Shown: positions 1 to 9,482, counted from the stretch's first letter. The stretch: 64,000 nucleotides of DNA from JAXLYE01 sp046351595 (GCA_046351595.1 JAXLYE010000001.1:1798001-1862000); one strand, 5' to 3'. The notes: generated from the sequence alone by a model not told the origin. Made by a program: numbers and translations.

Positions 1-1553
1 GCCTCGGGGCGTGCGGCGGCGAGCCGGCCCAGACCCAGGCCGCCGCCGATCTGGGCGCCGACGCCGGCCCCGAGACGGTGACGATCGATCCCTGCACCGG
101 CGTGCCGAGCACCGGCAAGTGCCTGGACACGCAGACGCTGGGCGTCTGCAACCCCGACAGCGGCGGCGTCCTCCGCCTGATGAAGACCGCGTGCGCGGCC
201 GGCGAGATCTGCACCACCGACGGCTTCGGCGCGCTCTGCCAGCTCAACGCTGCGTGCCGCGACGGCAGCAGCCGCTGCAGCAGCACCTCCCTGCTCGAGG
301 TCTGCACCGGCGGCACGTGGCAGCGACGGCCGTGCACCTCGGGGCAGACCTGCCAGGCCTTCGTCGGCGCCGGCGCCAGCTGCATCCCGTCGGGCACCGC
401 GATCACCGTCGCCGGCCGGCTGCGCTACCAGTACCGCGTGCCCAACAGCACCTACAGCGGCTACCAGAGCCAGCCCGCCACCGCCGACGCGGCCGGCGCC
501 TTCGTGCTGATCGTCGACGGCAGCGAGGTGCTCGGCAGCGGCTTCACCGACAGCCAGGGCAGCTTCTCGCTGTCGGCCTGGCGCGCCCCGTCGGCGAGCG
601 GCGAGGTGCTGTTCCAGCCGATCGCGTTCCGCCCCGACGACAGCGCCGCCCTGGCCGTCGCCGCGCCGCTTGACGGCTCGACGATCAGCTCGGCGATGAG
701 CGTCTGGACCTACCGCGTCGCCTCGCTGCCGCAGCCGGTGGCCGACCGCATCGACATCGGCACGCAGCTGGTCACCGGCGACAACGCCGGCGCGCTCAAC
801 ATCTTCGCGTGGGCCCAGAAGAACATCAGCCGCGCGACGGGCCTGTTCGGCGAGGCGCCGAGGAACTCGCTGGCGATCCTGTGGCGGCCCGGCCTCGACG
901 TGTTCTGCGGCGGCTGCTTCCTCAGCCGCTCCTCGGGCGGCACCGTCGTCGGTCGGCTGCGCCTGGACACCACGATCGCGCTCTCGGGCAGCCAGGCCAG
1001 CCCGCTGCACTGGTCGAGCAGCGTCATCAGCCACGAGGTCGGCCACTACATCATGGACAGCTACTCGCGGCCGCCGGGCGAGGGCGGCGCGCACTACCTG
1101 GGCATGCCGTCGCTGCCCGGCCTGGCATGGAGCGAGGGCTTCGCGACCTTCAGCGGCCAGGCGAGCATCAGCCAGGTCCAGGGCACGCTGTCGCCGGTGT
1201 ACTTCACGGTGCAGTCGGGCACCGCCGCCTGGGTCGACATCAGCCGCGCGCTGTCGTCGCAGGGCGCGCTGCCGCGGCCCGATCCGCTGGGCCCCCTCGA
1301 CCAGAAGATCGAGGAGCACATCGTCAGCGGCATCCTGTGGGACCTGTGGCGCGGCCTCACCGACGCCAAGCTGTTCCCGGGGCTGCGCAGCCCGCGCGTG
1401 CTCGGGCTGTACAACCGCGGCTATGCGACCGTCGACCTGATTGATTATGCCGACGCGCTCAGCTGCTCGGGCGCGGCGACGAACCAGCTGCTCGACGACA
1501 CGCTGCGCGTGAAGTACGGCTACCCCTGGGACAGCAAGCCGCTGTGCCCCTGA
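1..1553 (+). CDS. Putative HExxH metalloprotease lipoprotein (5' end outside window)
   Basis: The reading frame is open from base 3, so the gene starts upstream of the window. Bases 3-14 encode LGAC, a plausible lipobox whose Cys would be lipidated, followed by an Ala/Gly/Asp linker; this places the product on the cell surface or in the outer membrane. The next 110 or so residues are Cys-rich, with regularly spaced pairs. Further on lies HEVGH (1032-1046), a zinc-protease signature, and about 90 bases later the sequence WSEGFA, whose Glu (1134-1136) could be the third zinc ligand as in gluzincins. No family name can be assigned with certainty. The stop is TGA at 1551-1553, and the next gene converges on it. 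Confidence 0.7.
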   Translation, partial: LGACGGEPAQTQAAADLGADAGPETVTIDPCTGVPSTGKCLDTQTLGVCNPDSGGVLRLMKTACAAGEICTTDGFGALCQLNAACRDGSSRCSSTSLLEVCTGGTWQRRPCTSGQTCQAFVGAGASCIPSGTAITVAGRLRYQYRVPNSTYSGYQSQPATADAAGAFVLIVDGSEVLGSGFTDSQGSFSLSAWRAPSASGEVLFQPIAFRPDDSAALAVAAPLDGSTISSAMSVWTYRVASLPQPVADRIDIGTQLVTGDNAGALNIFAWAQKNISRATGLFGEAPRNSLAILWRPGLDVFCGGCFLSRSSGGTVVGRLRLDTTIALSGSQASPLHWSSSVISHEVGHYIMDSYSRPPGEGGAHYLGMPSLPGLAWSEGFATFSGQASISQVQGTLSPVYFTVQSGTAAWVDISRALSSQGALPRPDPLGPLDQKIEEHIVSGILWDLWRGLTDAKLFPGLRSPRVLGLYNRGYATVDLIDYADALSCSGAATNQLLDDTLRVKYGYPWDSKPLCP

Positions 1554-1572
1554 GCGGTCGCCCGACCGCTGG

Positions 1573-2538
1573 TCAGCCTCGGGCCGGAGGCAGCGCGGCC
1601 AGCGCCCGGATGTGCGCGGGGGTCATGCCGCAGCAGCCGCCGAGCAGGACCGCGCCCAGCGTATCGCGCCAGCGCTGCGCGGTCGCCGCGTACTCCGCGA
1701 CCTGCTGCCCGAGCGGCGACGGCTCCGGGACGAAGCGCAGCCCGTCGGGAGCGCGCAGCAGGCGCGCGGCGTTGGCGTAGGCGCCGAGCCGCACGCCGTC
1801 GCGCCGCAGCGGCTGCAGGGCGCGCAGCGCGCGCTCGATGACCTCGTGGTGGGCGCAGTTGAGCAGCACCGCCTCGGCGCCGCCGCGGACGCACGCGACC
1901 GCCGCCTCCAGGAGCGGGCTGCCGTCGAGCAGGTGCTCGCCGTCGGCACCCGGCAGCAGGCTGACCCAGACCGGCGCGCCCGCCGCGTGCGCCGCCGCCA
2001 CCGCGATCGCGGCCTCGCGCCCCGAGCCCTGCGTCTCGACGAGGATCAGGTCGCAGCCGGCCGCCCAGAGCCAGCCCGCGGTCTGCGCGTGCGCGGCGCG
2101 CAGGACCTCGTCGGGCGGCGTGCGCTCGGGGCGGTAGCAGTCGGCGAGCGGCGCCAGGCTGCCAGCGCACAGCGCGCCTCCGCTCGCACCTGCGCACGCG
2201 GCGCGCGCCACCTCGACCGCCGCCGACATCCACGCCTGCGCCGCCTCCGCCGTACTACCCGCGGCCTGGGCGGCGTGCGCGGTGGTGCGGAAGGTGTTTG
2301 CGGTGATCAGCTCGGCCCCGGCGCGCAGGTACTCGTGGTGGACCGCGGCCAGGAGCTCCGGCGCGTCCACGGCGGCGGTCGCGGTCCACAGGATCTCGTG
2401 CAAGCGGTAGCCCTTCGCCTCCAGCGCGGTGCCGGTCGGCCCGTCGAGCACGAGGTGGCCGCGATGCCGCAGCGCGGCGTCGATGCGCGCGCGCACGCCG
2501 GCCGACCCGGGCGTTTTTTCGTCCCTCTCGTCGGTCAT
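1573..2538 (-). CDS. Homocysteine S-methyltransferase family protein
   Basis: A 321-residue single-domain protein that would move a methyl group to homocysteine, giving methionine. It opens with the family pattern LDGPTGTALEAKG, continues with GAELITANTFRTT, and carries the zinc-binding thiols of the family: one Cys in LLNCAHH and the pair in GGCCG near the C-terminus. The methyl donor (S-methylmethionine, betaine or another) cannot be read from the sequence. ATG at 2538 is chosen because it overlaps the upstream gene's stop as ATGA, typical of translational coupling; the open frame continues upstream only as a shadow of that gene. Cytosolic. Confidence 0.88.
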   Translation of the reverse strand: MTDERDEKTPGSAGVRARIDAALRHRGHLVLDGPTGTALEAKGYRLHEILWTATAAVDAPELLAAVHHEYLRAGAELITANTFRTTAHAAQAAGSTAEAAQAWMSAAVEVARAACAGASGGALCAGSLAPLADCYRPERTPPDEVLRAAHAQTAGWLWAAGCDLILVETQGSGREAAIAVAAAHAAGAPVWVSLLPGADGEHLLDGSPLLEAAVACVRGGAEAVLLNCAHHEVIERALRALQPLRRDGVRLGAYANAARLLRAPDGLRFVPEPSPLGQQVAEYAATAQRWRDTLGAVLLGGCCGMTPAHIRALAALPPARG

Positions 2539-4076
2539 CGCCCGGCCGCTGCGACGCCGCCGGCCTGGCTGAGCCGCCCGAGCAGCGCGAGCGCGACGCC
2601 GTAGACCACCAGCTGCTGCAGCACGCCGCCCCAGAAGTTGGCGAGCGAGCCCTCGAACGCCAGCGTCACGTTCTGCACGAAGTACAGGTGCAGCGCCAGC
2701 GCCCCGGCCGCGGCCCTCGGGTGCGCGAGCAGCTCGTCGATGAGGCGGAACAGCGCGCCGCAGAGCGCCAGCACGAGCAGCCCGCCGAGCAGCCCGAAGT
2801 TGACGTACGCCTCGGCGAGCTGCGACAGGCCGACCATGACGTGGGCGGTGCCGGACTGCGTGGTGTAGCCGTAGACCACCGCGGCCCACACGTCGGCGTG
2901 CTGCGCGATCGGCTTGTCCGGCATGAGCAGGCGCGGGATGAGCGCGTAGCGCAGGTAGCGGTAGGTCGCGCCGCCCTGGTAGGGCACCGACGCCGGCGTC
3001 AGCTCGACGACGTGCGCCAGCTGCAGCGCCGCCGAGGCGCGCGAGGCCGCGGCCTGCACCGCGCGCTCGCGATCGACGACGGGCGCGGTCTCGCCGCCGA
3101 GCCAGTGCTGCGCCGTCAGGTCGAGGTACAGCGCCACGCGCTCGCCGAGCGACAGCGTGCTCTGGCGGTCCCAGACGCGGGCGCGGAACTCGGCCTTGAC
3201 CGGCTGCAGCAGCACCACCGCGAAGAGCGCCGCCAGCACCGGCCACAGGCGCAGCCGCCGCCGCACCAGCAGCCAGCCGAGCAGGTAGATGAGCAGCGGC
3301 TTGACCAGCGCCGAGAGCACGCCGCGCATCAGCGCGACCACCGCCGCCGCCGCGAACAGCGCCCAAAACAGCGACGATGACAGCGACGAGGCCAGCTTGG
3401 CCTGCGCGCGCGGCTCGCGCTCACCGACGAGCGACGAAAGCAGCACCATGGCGAAGCCGAGGTCCCCGGGCAAAAGCACCGTGATCAGCCCGACCCAGGG
3501 CTGCTGCAGCGGCAGCAGGCCGCGCAGCCACAGCGCGTCGGCGAGCAGCGACAAAAGGACCAGGACCGCGCCGGCGGTGCGCAGCGCACCTTGCGGCACC
3601 GAGAGGCGCAGCCGCGGCATCGCGCGCGCCGCCCCCAGCGGTCCGGCCGCGGCCCAGCCCAGCCACATCGCCGGCACCGCCAGCCCGGCATAGAGCAGGG
3701 CCAGATCGACCGATGGCTCGGACAGGCGCGCCTCGCCCCAGCGCAGGAGCAGGCGGTCGGCGTGCAGCACCGCCAGGTGGCAGAACAGCGCCATCCACAG
3801 CCCGAAGGCGACGACGCTGCAGCTCAGGGCGCGACGCCGGGTGAGCAGCCACAGCCCGGGCAGCAGCGACGACAAGAGCCCCAGCCAGCCGCACAGCCGC
3901 GCCAGCAGCGAGAAGCGCGCCGACCCGAAGAAGACGAACAGCGGCAGCGAGATCGCGGCCAGCAGCCCGAACCCGAGGACGAGCGGCGCGGCGGCCCCGG
4001 GCCGGGCAGCGGGGCCAGGCGGCGCGGCGTCAGCGGGCGGGGCGCTCGTGGCGCGCGGTGCGTCCCGGGGCGGCAC
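2535..4076 (-). CDS. Polytopic membrane protein, oligosaccharide repeat-unit polymerase-like
   Basis: A 513-residue integral membrane protein with roughly ten hydrophobic segments and a long external loop between them. The loop carries PRLLMPDKPI and the following segment YVNFGLLGGLL, an arrangement typical of Wzy-like O-antigen or exopolysaccharide polymerases, so a role in joining sugar repeat units at the inner membrane is inferred. The start is GTG at 4076 without a strong ribosome binding site; the first 30 residues are Pro/Ala-rich and cytosolic. It overlaps the homocysteine methyltransferase gene by 4 bases, though the two functions have no obvious link, and no glycosyltransferases are adjacent. 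Confidence 0.7.
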   Translation of the reverse strand: MPPRDAPRATSAPPADAAPPGPAARPGAAAPLVLGFGLLAAISLPLFVFFGSARFSLLARLCGWLGLLSSLLPGLWLLTRRRALSCSVVAFGLWMALFCHLAVLHADRLLLRWGEARLSEPSVDLALLYAGLAVPAMWLGWAAAGPLGAARAMPRLRLSVPQGALRTAGAVLVLLSLLADALWLRGLLPLQQPWVGLITVLLPGDLGFAMVLLSSLVGEREPRAQAKLASSLSSSLFWALFAAAAVVALMRGVLSALVKPLLIYLLGWLLVRRRLRLWPVLAALFAVVLLQPVKAEFRARVWDRQSTLSLGERVALYLDLTAQHWLGGETAPVVDRERAVQAAASRASAALQLAHVVELTPASVPYQGGATYRYLRYALIPRLLMPDKPIAQHADVWAAVVYGYTTQSGTAHVMVGLSQLAEAYVNFGLLGGLLVLALCGALFRLIDELLAHPRAAAGALALHLYFVQNVTLAFEGSLANFWGGVLQQLVVYGVALALLGRLSQAGGVAAAGR

Positions 4077-4256
4077 GGCCGCAGCATAACACCGTCGCCG
4101 GCCGGACCGCGCGTCGAGAGCCCGCGGGATGCGCGCAAGGGCCGGGCGCGTAAGGCCGCGAGATCGCTCGGTTCCGGCGCAGCGACGAAAAACCGACGCA
4201 ACGTCGGCGCCGGCTGACGAAAACTATCTTCAGAAGACAAGCCGCAGGAGCGACCG
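4077..4256. promoter_or_regulatory. Divergent intergenic region with short hairpin
   Basis: This 180-base gap lies between the divergent membrane protein and the giant protein, so it should hold promoters for both. A perfect 6-bp inverted repeat with a 3-base loop (CCGACG-CAA-CGTCGG) sits at 4193-4207, preceded by an A-run. The stretch just before the giant gene is locally AT-richer (gaaaactatcttcag), and TATCTT would be a candidate -10 box. AGGAG ends 7 bases before the ATG at 4257. Promoter positions are tentative. Confidence 0.35.
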
Positions 4257-7200
4257 ATGTCCGCCACGGACTGCTGCCAACTGCCCAATGCCACGCCGCA
4301 GCCTGCCAACCCGCCCGAGCCCGCCGGCGGAGAAGAGGCCAAGGCCAAGGCGCGCGAGCTCAAAGGCAAGGAGGCAGAGCTCAAGGCGAAGGCTGCCAAG
4401 GAGGGCAAGCCCGTCGAGGGTGACAGCCCGCTCAAGCCGACTTCGGTGGCGGTGCCGAACATCCCCAAGGCCGCGGCCAAGCCGGGCGGCCAGGCCCCGC
4501 CCGCGGCCAAGGGCAAGGGCGACGCCAAGGGCGGCAAGGTCGAGGCGAAGAAGCCGGCGGCCGGCGGCGACAAGAAGGCCGACGCCGGCGACGCCAAGCC
4601 CGGGCAGAAGGGCGGCGCGGCCGGCGCGGCGCAGGCCAGCATCGACGCCGAGGTCGGCGCCTACCTGGACTCGGCGCCGCACGACGAGTCCAAGAACGCG
4701 ATCCACGGCCAGGTCAAGGAGCTCGTCGACGCCTCGCAGAACCTGCAGGAGAGCGCGCCGCCCATCGAGAGCAAGGGCGTCGGCGGCAAGCTGATGGACA
4801 TCGGCAAGGCCGTCGTGCCCGGCCTCGACGCCGTCGGCGACAAGAAGAACGAAGGCGACTTCGCCAAGCTCGCGGGCAAGAACGAGAACCCCTACAAGGA
4901 CTTCAACGACAAGTGGGGCAAGACCGCGCAGTGGCTCTCGCGCGCGCGTGACATCACCGGCAGCTTGAGCAGCATCCTCGGCAAGATCGGCCTGATCCTC
5001 ACCATCGCCGGCGTCATCATCTCGCTGACCGGCATCGGCGCGGCGCTCGGCGGACCGATCGCCACCATCGGCCGCGTCATCAGCATCATCACGCTGGCGC
5101 TCGATGCGGCGGGCCTGATCATGAACTCGCTGCTGGTGGTCATCGGCGCGATCATGCTCAAGAACCCCAACTTGAGCCCCGAGCAGCGGGCCAAGATCGC
5201 GGGCAACCTGATCAGCGACGCCAACTCGACCTTCGCGTCGCTAATGAGCGTCGCCATGGCGGTGCCCGGCGTCGGCAAGCTGGCCGCGGCCGCGGGCAAG
5301 GGCATCAAGGGCCTGGCCACGGGTCTTATCAGCAAGATCGCCAGCAAGATCGGCGCAAAGGGCGCCATCGCCGCGATCAAGAACATCGGCGCCAAGCTCG
5401 TCTCGAAAATCGGCGAGGGCATCAAGAAGATCCTGCCCAGGGGCGGCGGCGGGCCCGGCATCTTCCAGAAGCTCGCGGACAAGATGCCCGAGGGCTTGAA
5501 GAAGTTCGGCACGCAGGTCAAGGAGCTGCCCGGCAAGATCTGGCAGAAGGGCGGCGAGGCGCTGGAGTGGGCCAAGGACAAGGGCTTAAAGGCCGGCGAG
5601 TGGATCGGCGACAAGGCCGGCAAGGCCAAGGACTTCATCGGCGACAAGGCCGGCAAGGCCACAGACTGGGTCAAGGGCAAGGCCGGCGACTTCAAGGACT
5701 GGATCGCCTCGAAGTTCCCGCGCAGCAGCGGCCCCGGGATCATGGACCGCATCAAGGGCAGCCGCGCCTACCAGGCGGTCTCGGACAAGGCGGGCAAGGC
5801 GTGGGACTTTACGAAGGACAAGGCCACGCGCGGCTACAACTTCGTCGACCAGAAGACCCAGGACTGGGAGAAGTGGTTCAACAAGGCCACCGGCGGTGAG
5901 TGGGTCGAGAAGAACATCTCGAACCGCATCGACTACTACACGCAGAAGTGGTCCGGGCAGGCCGCGGGGCACATCCGGCCGGGCGACGTCACGCACCCGC
6001 ACCTCGACGGCAACGACGTCGCGACGGGCGGGCCCAAGGGGCCGCAGTTCCGCCAGGCCGAGGCGGATCAGATGCGCACCAGCCTGACCCAGGACATCAA
6101 CGCGGCGCGGCGGCAGCGCATCGACATCGACCGCCAGATCCGCGAGCTCGAGGCCTCCGGCGCGGACGCGGCGCGGCTCGCCGAGCTGCAGGCGGCGCGG
6201 CCCGGCATCGTCGCCAAGGAGACCGCCGCGAACCAGGCGCTGTCCGACGCCAACGCCAACTTCCGCGCGCGCCAGCGCATCGACAACGCCGACGGCGTGA
6301 GCGACCGCATGCCGAACCGCGGCAGCGAGTGGGCGGACGCGGCGAACTACCGCGACCGCTCGCGCACGCGGTTCAACCCCGCCACCGGACAGGAAGAGCT
6401 CACGGCGACGGCGACGCTGGGCGACACCTGGGGCGGCGTCAGCCGCGGCCTGGAGAACAAGCAGGCGAGCGACGACCTGCAGAACGAGCAGAAGCGCGAG
6501 GGCGCCAACATCCGCGCCCGCGATCGCGCGGCCGGCACCGAGCAGTTCGTCGATCAGTACCGCGCCGAGCACCCGGGCGCCGGCGGCCCGCCGGGTCCGG
6601 ACGGGCCGCAGCCGACGCCGGGTCCGCAGGGTGCGCAGCCGGGCCCGCACGACGAGCACGAGGGCGACGAGCACGACGAGCACGAGGGCGGCGAGCACGA
6701 CGAGGCGGGCGGCGACGGCGGAGGCGACGGCGCGGGCGACGGCGCGGGCGGCGCTGCGCCGCAGCTGCCGGGGCTCGACACCGGCGCGCAGCAGGGCGAG
6801 CTCGCGGGCAAGGTGCAGGGCATGCTCGGGGACCTTGGTGCCGACGAGCAGGACGAAGAGCACAAGGACGAGCACAAGGACGACAAGGACGAGCACAAGG
6901 ACGACCAGGACGAAGAGCCGGGCCAGCAGTCGACCCAGGATCCGCAGAAGCCGACCGACAGCCCGGCTCCGGACAAGCAGGCGGCGAAGCTGCCGGCGCC
7001 CGAGAGCAAGCCGGCCGGCGGCGAGCAGCCGCAGGCGCAGCCCGACGGTGGCGCGGGCGGCGCGGGCGGCGCGGGCGCGGACGGGGCCAAGGGCAAGGCC
7101 GACGCCGGCGCGGTCGGTGCGGTGCCGTACTGGCCCAAGCTGCTCAAGGACTACGAGAAGGACCTGCAGGATCTCGACAAGGCCGAGAAGGCGCTGGGCG

Positions 7201-8543
7201 AGTACAAGACGAAGCAGCTCGACGGCTACAAGAAGGCGGTCGGAATCCAGGACGACGCCAAGAAGAAGCAGGACGAGGCCAAGGGCCGCGAGCCGCAGCA
7301 GAAAGACGAGCAGAAGAAGGCGCAGGAAGAGCAGCAGGAGCTCACGCGCTCGGGCGGCCAGGCGGGCAAGGCCGGCGGCGAGGCGGGCAAGGCGGCGGCG
7401 AAGAAGGGCGAGGCCTCGGGCGGCGCCGGGCAGGGCGCGAGCGCGGCCTCGGCGGACGTCCCGGATCCGCCGGCGCCGCACTGGTGGGATCACATCATCA
7501 ACCTGGCCAAGAAGTTCCTGGTGAACTACCTCGCCAAGGGGCTGGCGTTCATCCAGAACATCTTCACCAACGCCATCCTCAAGGTCGTCACCGGCATGGA
7601 CCTGGAGGCGCTGAACCGCTGCGCCAACTGCACGCAGCAGAAGACCGGCGAGGGCGCGCAGACGGCGGCGCAGGCGGGCCAGAAGAACCAGCAGTCGCAG
7701 GCCAAGGATCAGGAGACTGCGGCCAAGGCGCAGCAGACCATGACCGAGGCGCAGCAGCTCCAGGCCAAGACCAAGGAGAACATCCAGTCGGCCGACGATC
7801 TGATCGGCGCCATCGGCCAGATCCGCAGCCTGATCAAGCAGGAGATCCAGGCCGGCAACGACTACATCAAGCAGGTCGTGCAGGCCAAGGCCGAGGCGCA
7901 GCGCGAGAAGGAAGCGCGCGAGCAGGCCGAGCAGAAGAAGCAGGAAGAGGCCGAGGCCAAGCGCAAGGCCGACGAGGAGAAGGCCAAGAAGGCGGCGCAG
8001 GAGCGGGCGCAGGCGCAGAGCACGAACAAGGACAAGCAGGAGCACGGTCCGGCCAAGGACAAGTCCAAGGACAAAGAGAAGGAAGCCAAGAAGGACGAGC
8101 CCAACCCGGCGAAGCTGGCCAAGCTGCGCGCCGCGGCGCAGCTGGTTTCGTCGACGGCGAGCTCGTACAACGCCAAGGTGCTGCAGGGCGTGCAGGCGGC
8201 GCGCGGCGCGCTCAAGGGCGGCGGCGGGCTGCGGCCCGAGCTGGCCGAGCAGGCGGTGCACGTGTTCGACGGCGCCGTCGGCGAGTTCGTGAACAAGCAC
8301 CAGCGGCAGCAGGACGACCGCGCCGGCAAGCTGCAGTCGCTCGGCGGGCGCACCATCGGCAAGACCGAGCTCAAGGACGTGGGCCAGCAGATCAGCCACG
8401 AGGCGGCCGAGGCGGATCAGGATCTCGTGGGCGCGCTCGGCGCGATCAAGAGCGTGTTCGAGGGGTGCTACTCGCACTCGATGACGCTGAAGAAGCAGAG
8501 CGACAAGAAGCGCAAGCACAAGCGCGAAGCGCTGCTGGATTAG
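4257..8543 (+). CDS. Giant low-complexity protein with glycine-zipper hydrophobic core, unknown function
   Basis: A 1428-residue protein without a recognised family. From the N-terminus: a short MSATDCC start, a Lys/Ala/Glu/Pro-rich disordered region to about 150; a hydrophobic Gly/Ile-rich block at about 232-300 that could form two or three membrane helices; more amphipathic Gly/Lys helices; 11-residue repeats around 442-488 built on GDKAGKA followed by an aromatic/hydrophobic pair; a His/Asp/Glu-rich stretch near 797-835 (HDEHEG type) and another near 862-885 (HKDD type); then Lys/Gln/Glu-rich helical and coiled-coil segments to about 1290 and a basic C-terminus. A good AGGAG precedes the ATG. 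No signal peptide. It could be an injected effector, a pore-forming or membrane-remodelling protein, or a scaffold; none of these is shown. No secretion genes are adjacent. Confidence 0.8.
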   Translation: MSATDCCQLPNATPQPANPPEPAGGEEAKAKARELKGKEAELKAKAAKEGKPVEGDSPLKPTSVAVPNIPKAAAKPGGQAPPAAKGKGDAKGGKVEAKKPAAGGDKKADAGDAKPGQKGGAAGAAQASIDAEVGAYLDSAPHDESKNAIHGQVKELVDASQNLQESAPPIESKGVGGKLMDIGKAVVPGLDAVGDKKNEGDFAKLAGKNENPYKDFNDKWGKTAQWLSRARDITGSLSSILGKIGLILTIAGVIISLTGIGAALGGPIATIGRVISIITLALDAAGLIMNSLLVVIGAIMLKNPNLSPEQRAKIAGNLISDANSTFASLMSVAMAVPGVGKLAAAAGKGIKGLATGLISKIASKIGAKGAIAAIKNIGAKLVSKIGEGIKKILPRGGGGPGIFQKLADKMPEGLKKFGTQVKELPGKIWQKGGEALEWAKDKGLKAGEWIGDKAGKAKDFIGDKAGKATDWVKGKAGDFKDWIASKFPRSSGPGIMDRIKGSRAYQAVSDKAGKAWDFTKDKATRGYNFVDQKTQDWEKWFNKATGGEWVEKNISNRIDYYTQKWSGQAAGHIRPGDVTHPHLDGNDVATGGPKGPQFRQAEADQMRTSLTQDINAARRQRIDIDRQIRELEASGADAARLAELQAARPGIVAKETAANQALSDANANFRARQRIDNADGVSDRMPNRGSEWADAANYRDRSRTRFNPATGQEELTATATLGDTWGGVSRGLENKQASDDLQNEQKREGANIRARDRAAGTEQFVDQYRAEHPGAGGPPGPDGPQPTPGPQGAQPGPHDEHEGDEHDEHEGGEHDEAGGDGGGDGAGDGAGGAAPQLPGLDTGAQQGELAGKVQGMLGDLGADEQDEEHKDEHKDDKDEHKDDQDEEPGQQSTQDPQKPTDSPAPDKQAAKLPAPESKPAGGEQPQAQPDGGAGGAGGAGADGAKGKADAGAVGAVPYWPKLLKDYEKDLQDLDKAEKALGEYKTKQLDGYKKAVGIQDDAKKKQDEAKGREPQQKDEQKKAQEEQQELTRSGGQAGKAGGEAGKAAAKKGEASGGAGQGASAASADVPDPPAPHWWDHIINLAKKFLVNYLAKGLAFIQNIFTNAILKVVTGMDLEALNRCANCTQQKTGEGAQTAAQAGQKNQQSQAKDQETAAKAQQTMTEAQQLQAKTKENIQSADDLIGAIGQIRSLIKQEIQAGNDYIKQVVQAKAEAQREKEAREQAEQKKQEEAEAKRKADEEKAKKAAQERAQAQSTNKDKQEHGPAKDKSKDKEKEAKKDEPNPAKLAKLRAAAQLVSSTASSYNAKVLQGVQAARGALKGGGGLRPELAEQAVHVFDGAVGEFVNKHQRQQDDRAGKLQSLGGRTIGKTELKDVGQQISHEAAEADQDLVGALGAIKSVFEGCYSHSMTLKKQSDKKRKHKREALLD

Positions 8544-8560
8544 GCGCCGCGGGGCGGCTT

Positions 8561-8692
8561 ATGTGACCGGCTGGTCACATGGAGGGGCATGTGACCGGCT
8601 GGTCACATGGGGGGGCATGTGACCGGCTGGTCGCATGCAGGGGCATGTGACCGGCTGGTCGCATGCCGGGCGCTGTGACTGGCCGGTGTGGA
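8561..8692. repeat. Five-unit array of 20-bp palindromes, 28-bp period
   Basis: Units start at 8561, 8589, 8617, 8645 and (degenerate) 8673. Each is a 20-base near-palindrome, ATGTGACC-GGCT-GGTCACAT, followed by an 8-base G-rich spacer. Units 1 and 2 have perfect 8-bp arms; units 3 and 4 carry the same change in the right arm (GGTCGCAT); unit 5 is decayed. The array fills the gap between two convergent genes. It could be a cluster of binding sites, a bidirectional transcription barrier or slipped DNA; there is no T-tract. The core GACC-N4-GGTC recurs at 55904-56013. Confidence 0.9.
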
Positions 8693-8704
8693 GCCTTGGC
8701 GGGG

Positions 8705-9229
8705 TCAGGCGGGGGTCGCTGTGGGGGGCTTGGACATCTCGAGGAAGCGCGCGCGGAGCTCGGGGGTCGGGATGCGGCAGGCGTCGCGCTTGCCGAACCA
8801 GCGGTAGCGGTTCTTCGCGATGAGCCGGTAGAAGAAGTCGCGCACCGGCCGCGGCACGAGGATCAGCGCGTAGAAAAGATTCCAGGGGAAGCGCAGGCCG
8901 GCGGCGATGTGCAGCGCCGCGGTCGAGCGCTCGTACAGGCGGGTCTCGCCGCGCTCGTCGGTCTCGAGCAGGATGACGGTGTCGGGGTCGCCGGGCGGCA
9001 GGGTGCGCCCCTTCTCGGCGAGCAGCGCCTGCGCCGCCTCGGACTGCAGCGCGGCGAAGCGAAAGCGGCCCGCAGGATCGCGGTCGATGATGAAGTTCAC
9101 GGCGCCGTTGCAGAAGTTGCACACGCCGTCGAACAGCACCACGCCGGTCCGCTTGCTCGCCGCGTCCCGGCTCGGGCCGGGCTGCGCCGTCGCGCTCGGT
9201 GCTTTTGTGACGCTCTTGCCTGGGTCCAT
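8705..9229 (-). CDS. DCC-family thiol-disulfide oxidoreductase-like protein (DUF393)
   Basis: A 174-residue protein whose central domain begins VLFDGVCNFCN, the DxxCxxC signature that names the DCC family (YuxK-like), followed by the family's FRFAALQS and a hydrophobic stretch FPWNLFYALILVPRPVRDF. Such proteins are thought to act in thiol redox chemistry; the partner is unknown. About 30 N-terminal residues are disordered. The minus-strand frame remains open upstream and downstream only through low-complexity sequence, so the ATG at 9229 (preceded by GGAAGGAGCGGGAC) is preferred. Its 3' end faces the palindrome array. Confidence 0.85.
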   Translation of the reverse strand: MDPGKSVTKAPSATAQPGPSRDAASKRTGVVLFDGVCNFCNGAVNFIIDRDPAGRFRFAALQSEAAQALLAEKGRTLPPGDPDTVILLETDERGETRLYERSTAALHIAAGLRFPWNLFYALILVPRPVRDFFYRLIAKNRYRWFGKRDACRIPTPELRARFLEMSKPPTATPA

Positions 9230-9482
9230 GTCCCGCTCCTTCCCCGCTGGCCCTGCTGTCCAAGAGGTGCCTGCTGTGTCTTCAGTGTAGGGGCGAGCGG
9301 CGCGTAGACAACGGCCAGCCAGGCGGATCCCGCAGAGGGCTCGCCAGGTGGCTTGCCAGATCGGCCCGGCAGGCAGCTCGGCCGCGCAGTCGGCACACGG
9401 CTCAGCCAGGCCCCGGGCGGCGCGGGCAGAGCGGCGTTGTGGCGCGGGCCGCGCCGTGGTACTCCGCCGTCACCCGTCGCCC
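9230..9482. other. Divergent intergenic region, no gene seen
   Basis: A 253-base gap between the divergent DCC and MFS genes. It is Gly/Cys-codon-like GC-rich DNA with overlapping open frames that look like shadows. Promoters for both flanking genes should lie here, but no convincing -35/-10 pair or operator was recognised. Confidence 0.4.

Noticed and set aside
5586..8519. Very long minus-strand open frame (977 codons) opposite the giant gene
   Set aside because: Its amino acids (Leu/Arg/Val runs) are what the reverse of Gln/Lys/Ala-rich codons gives; the plus frame has a good ribosome binding site and protein-like composition.
8561..8692. CRISPR array
   Set aside because: Spacers are only 8 bases and similar to each other, repeats are palindromic throughout, and no cas genes are present.
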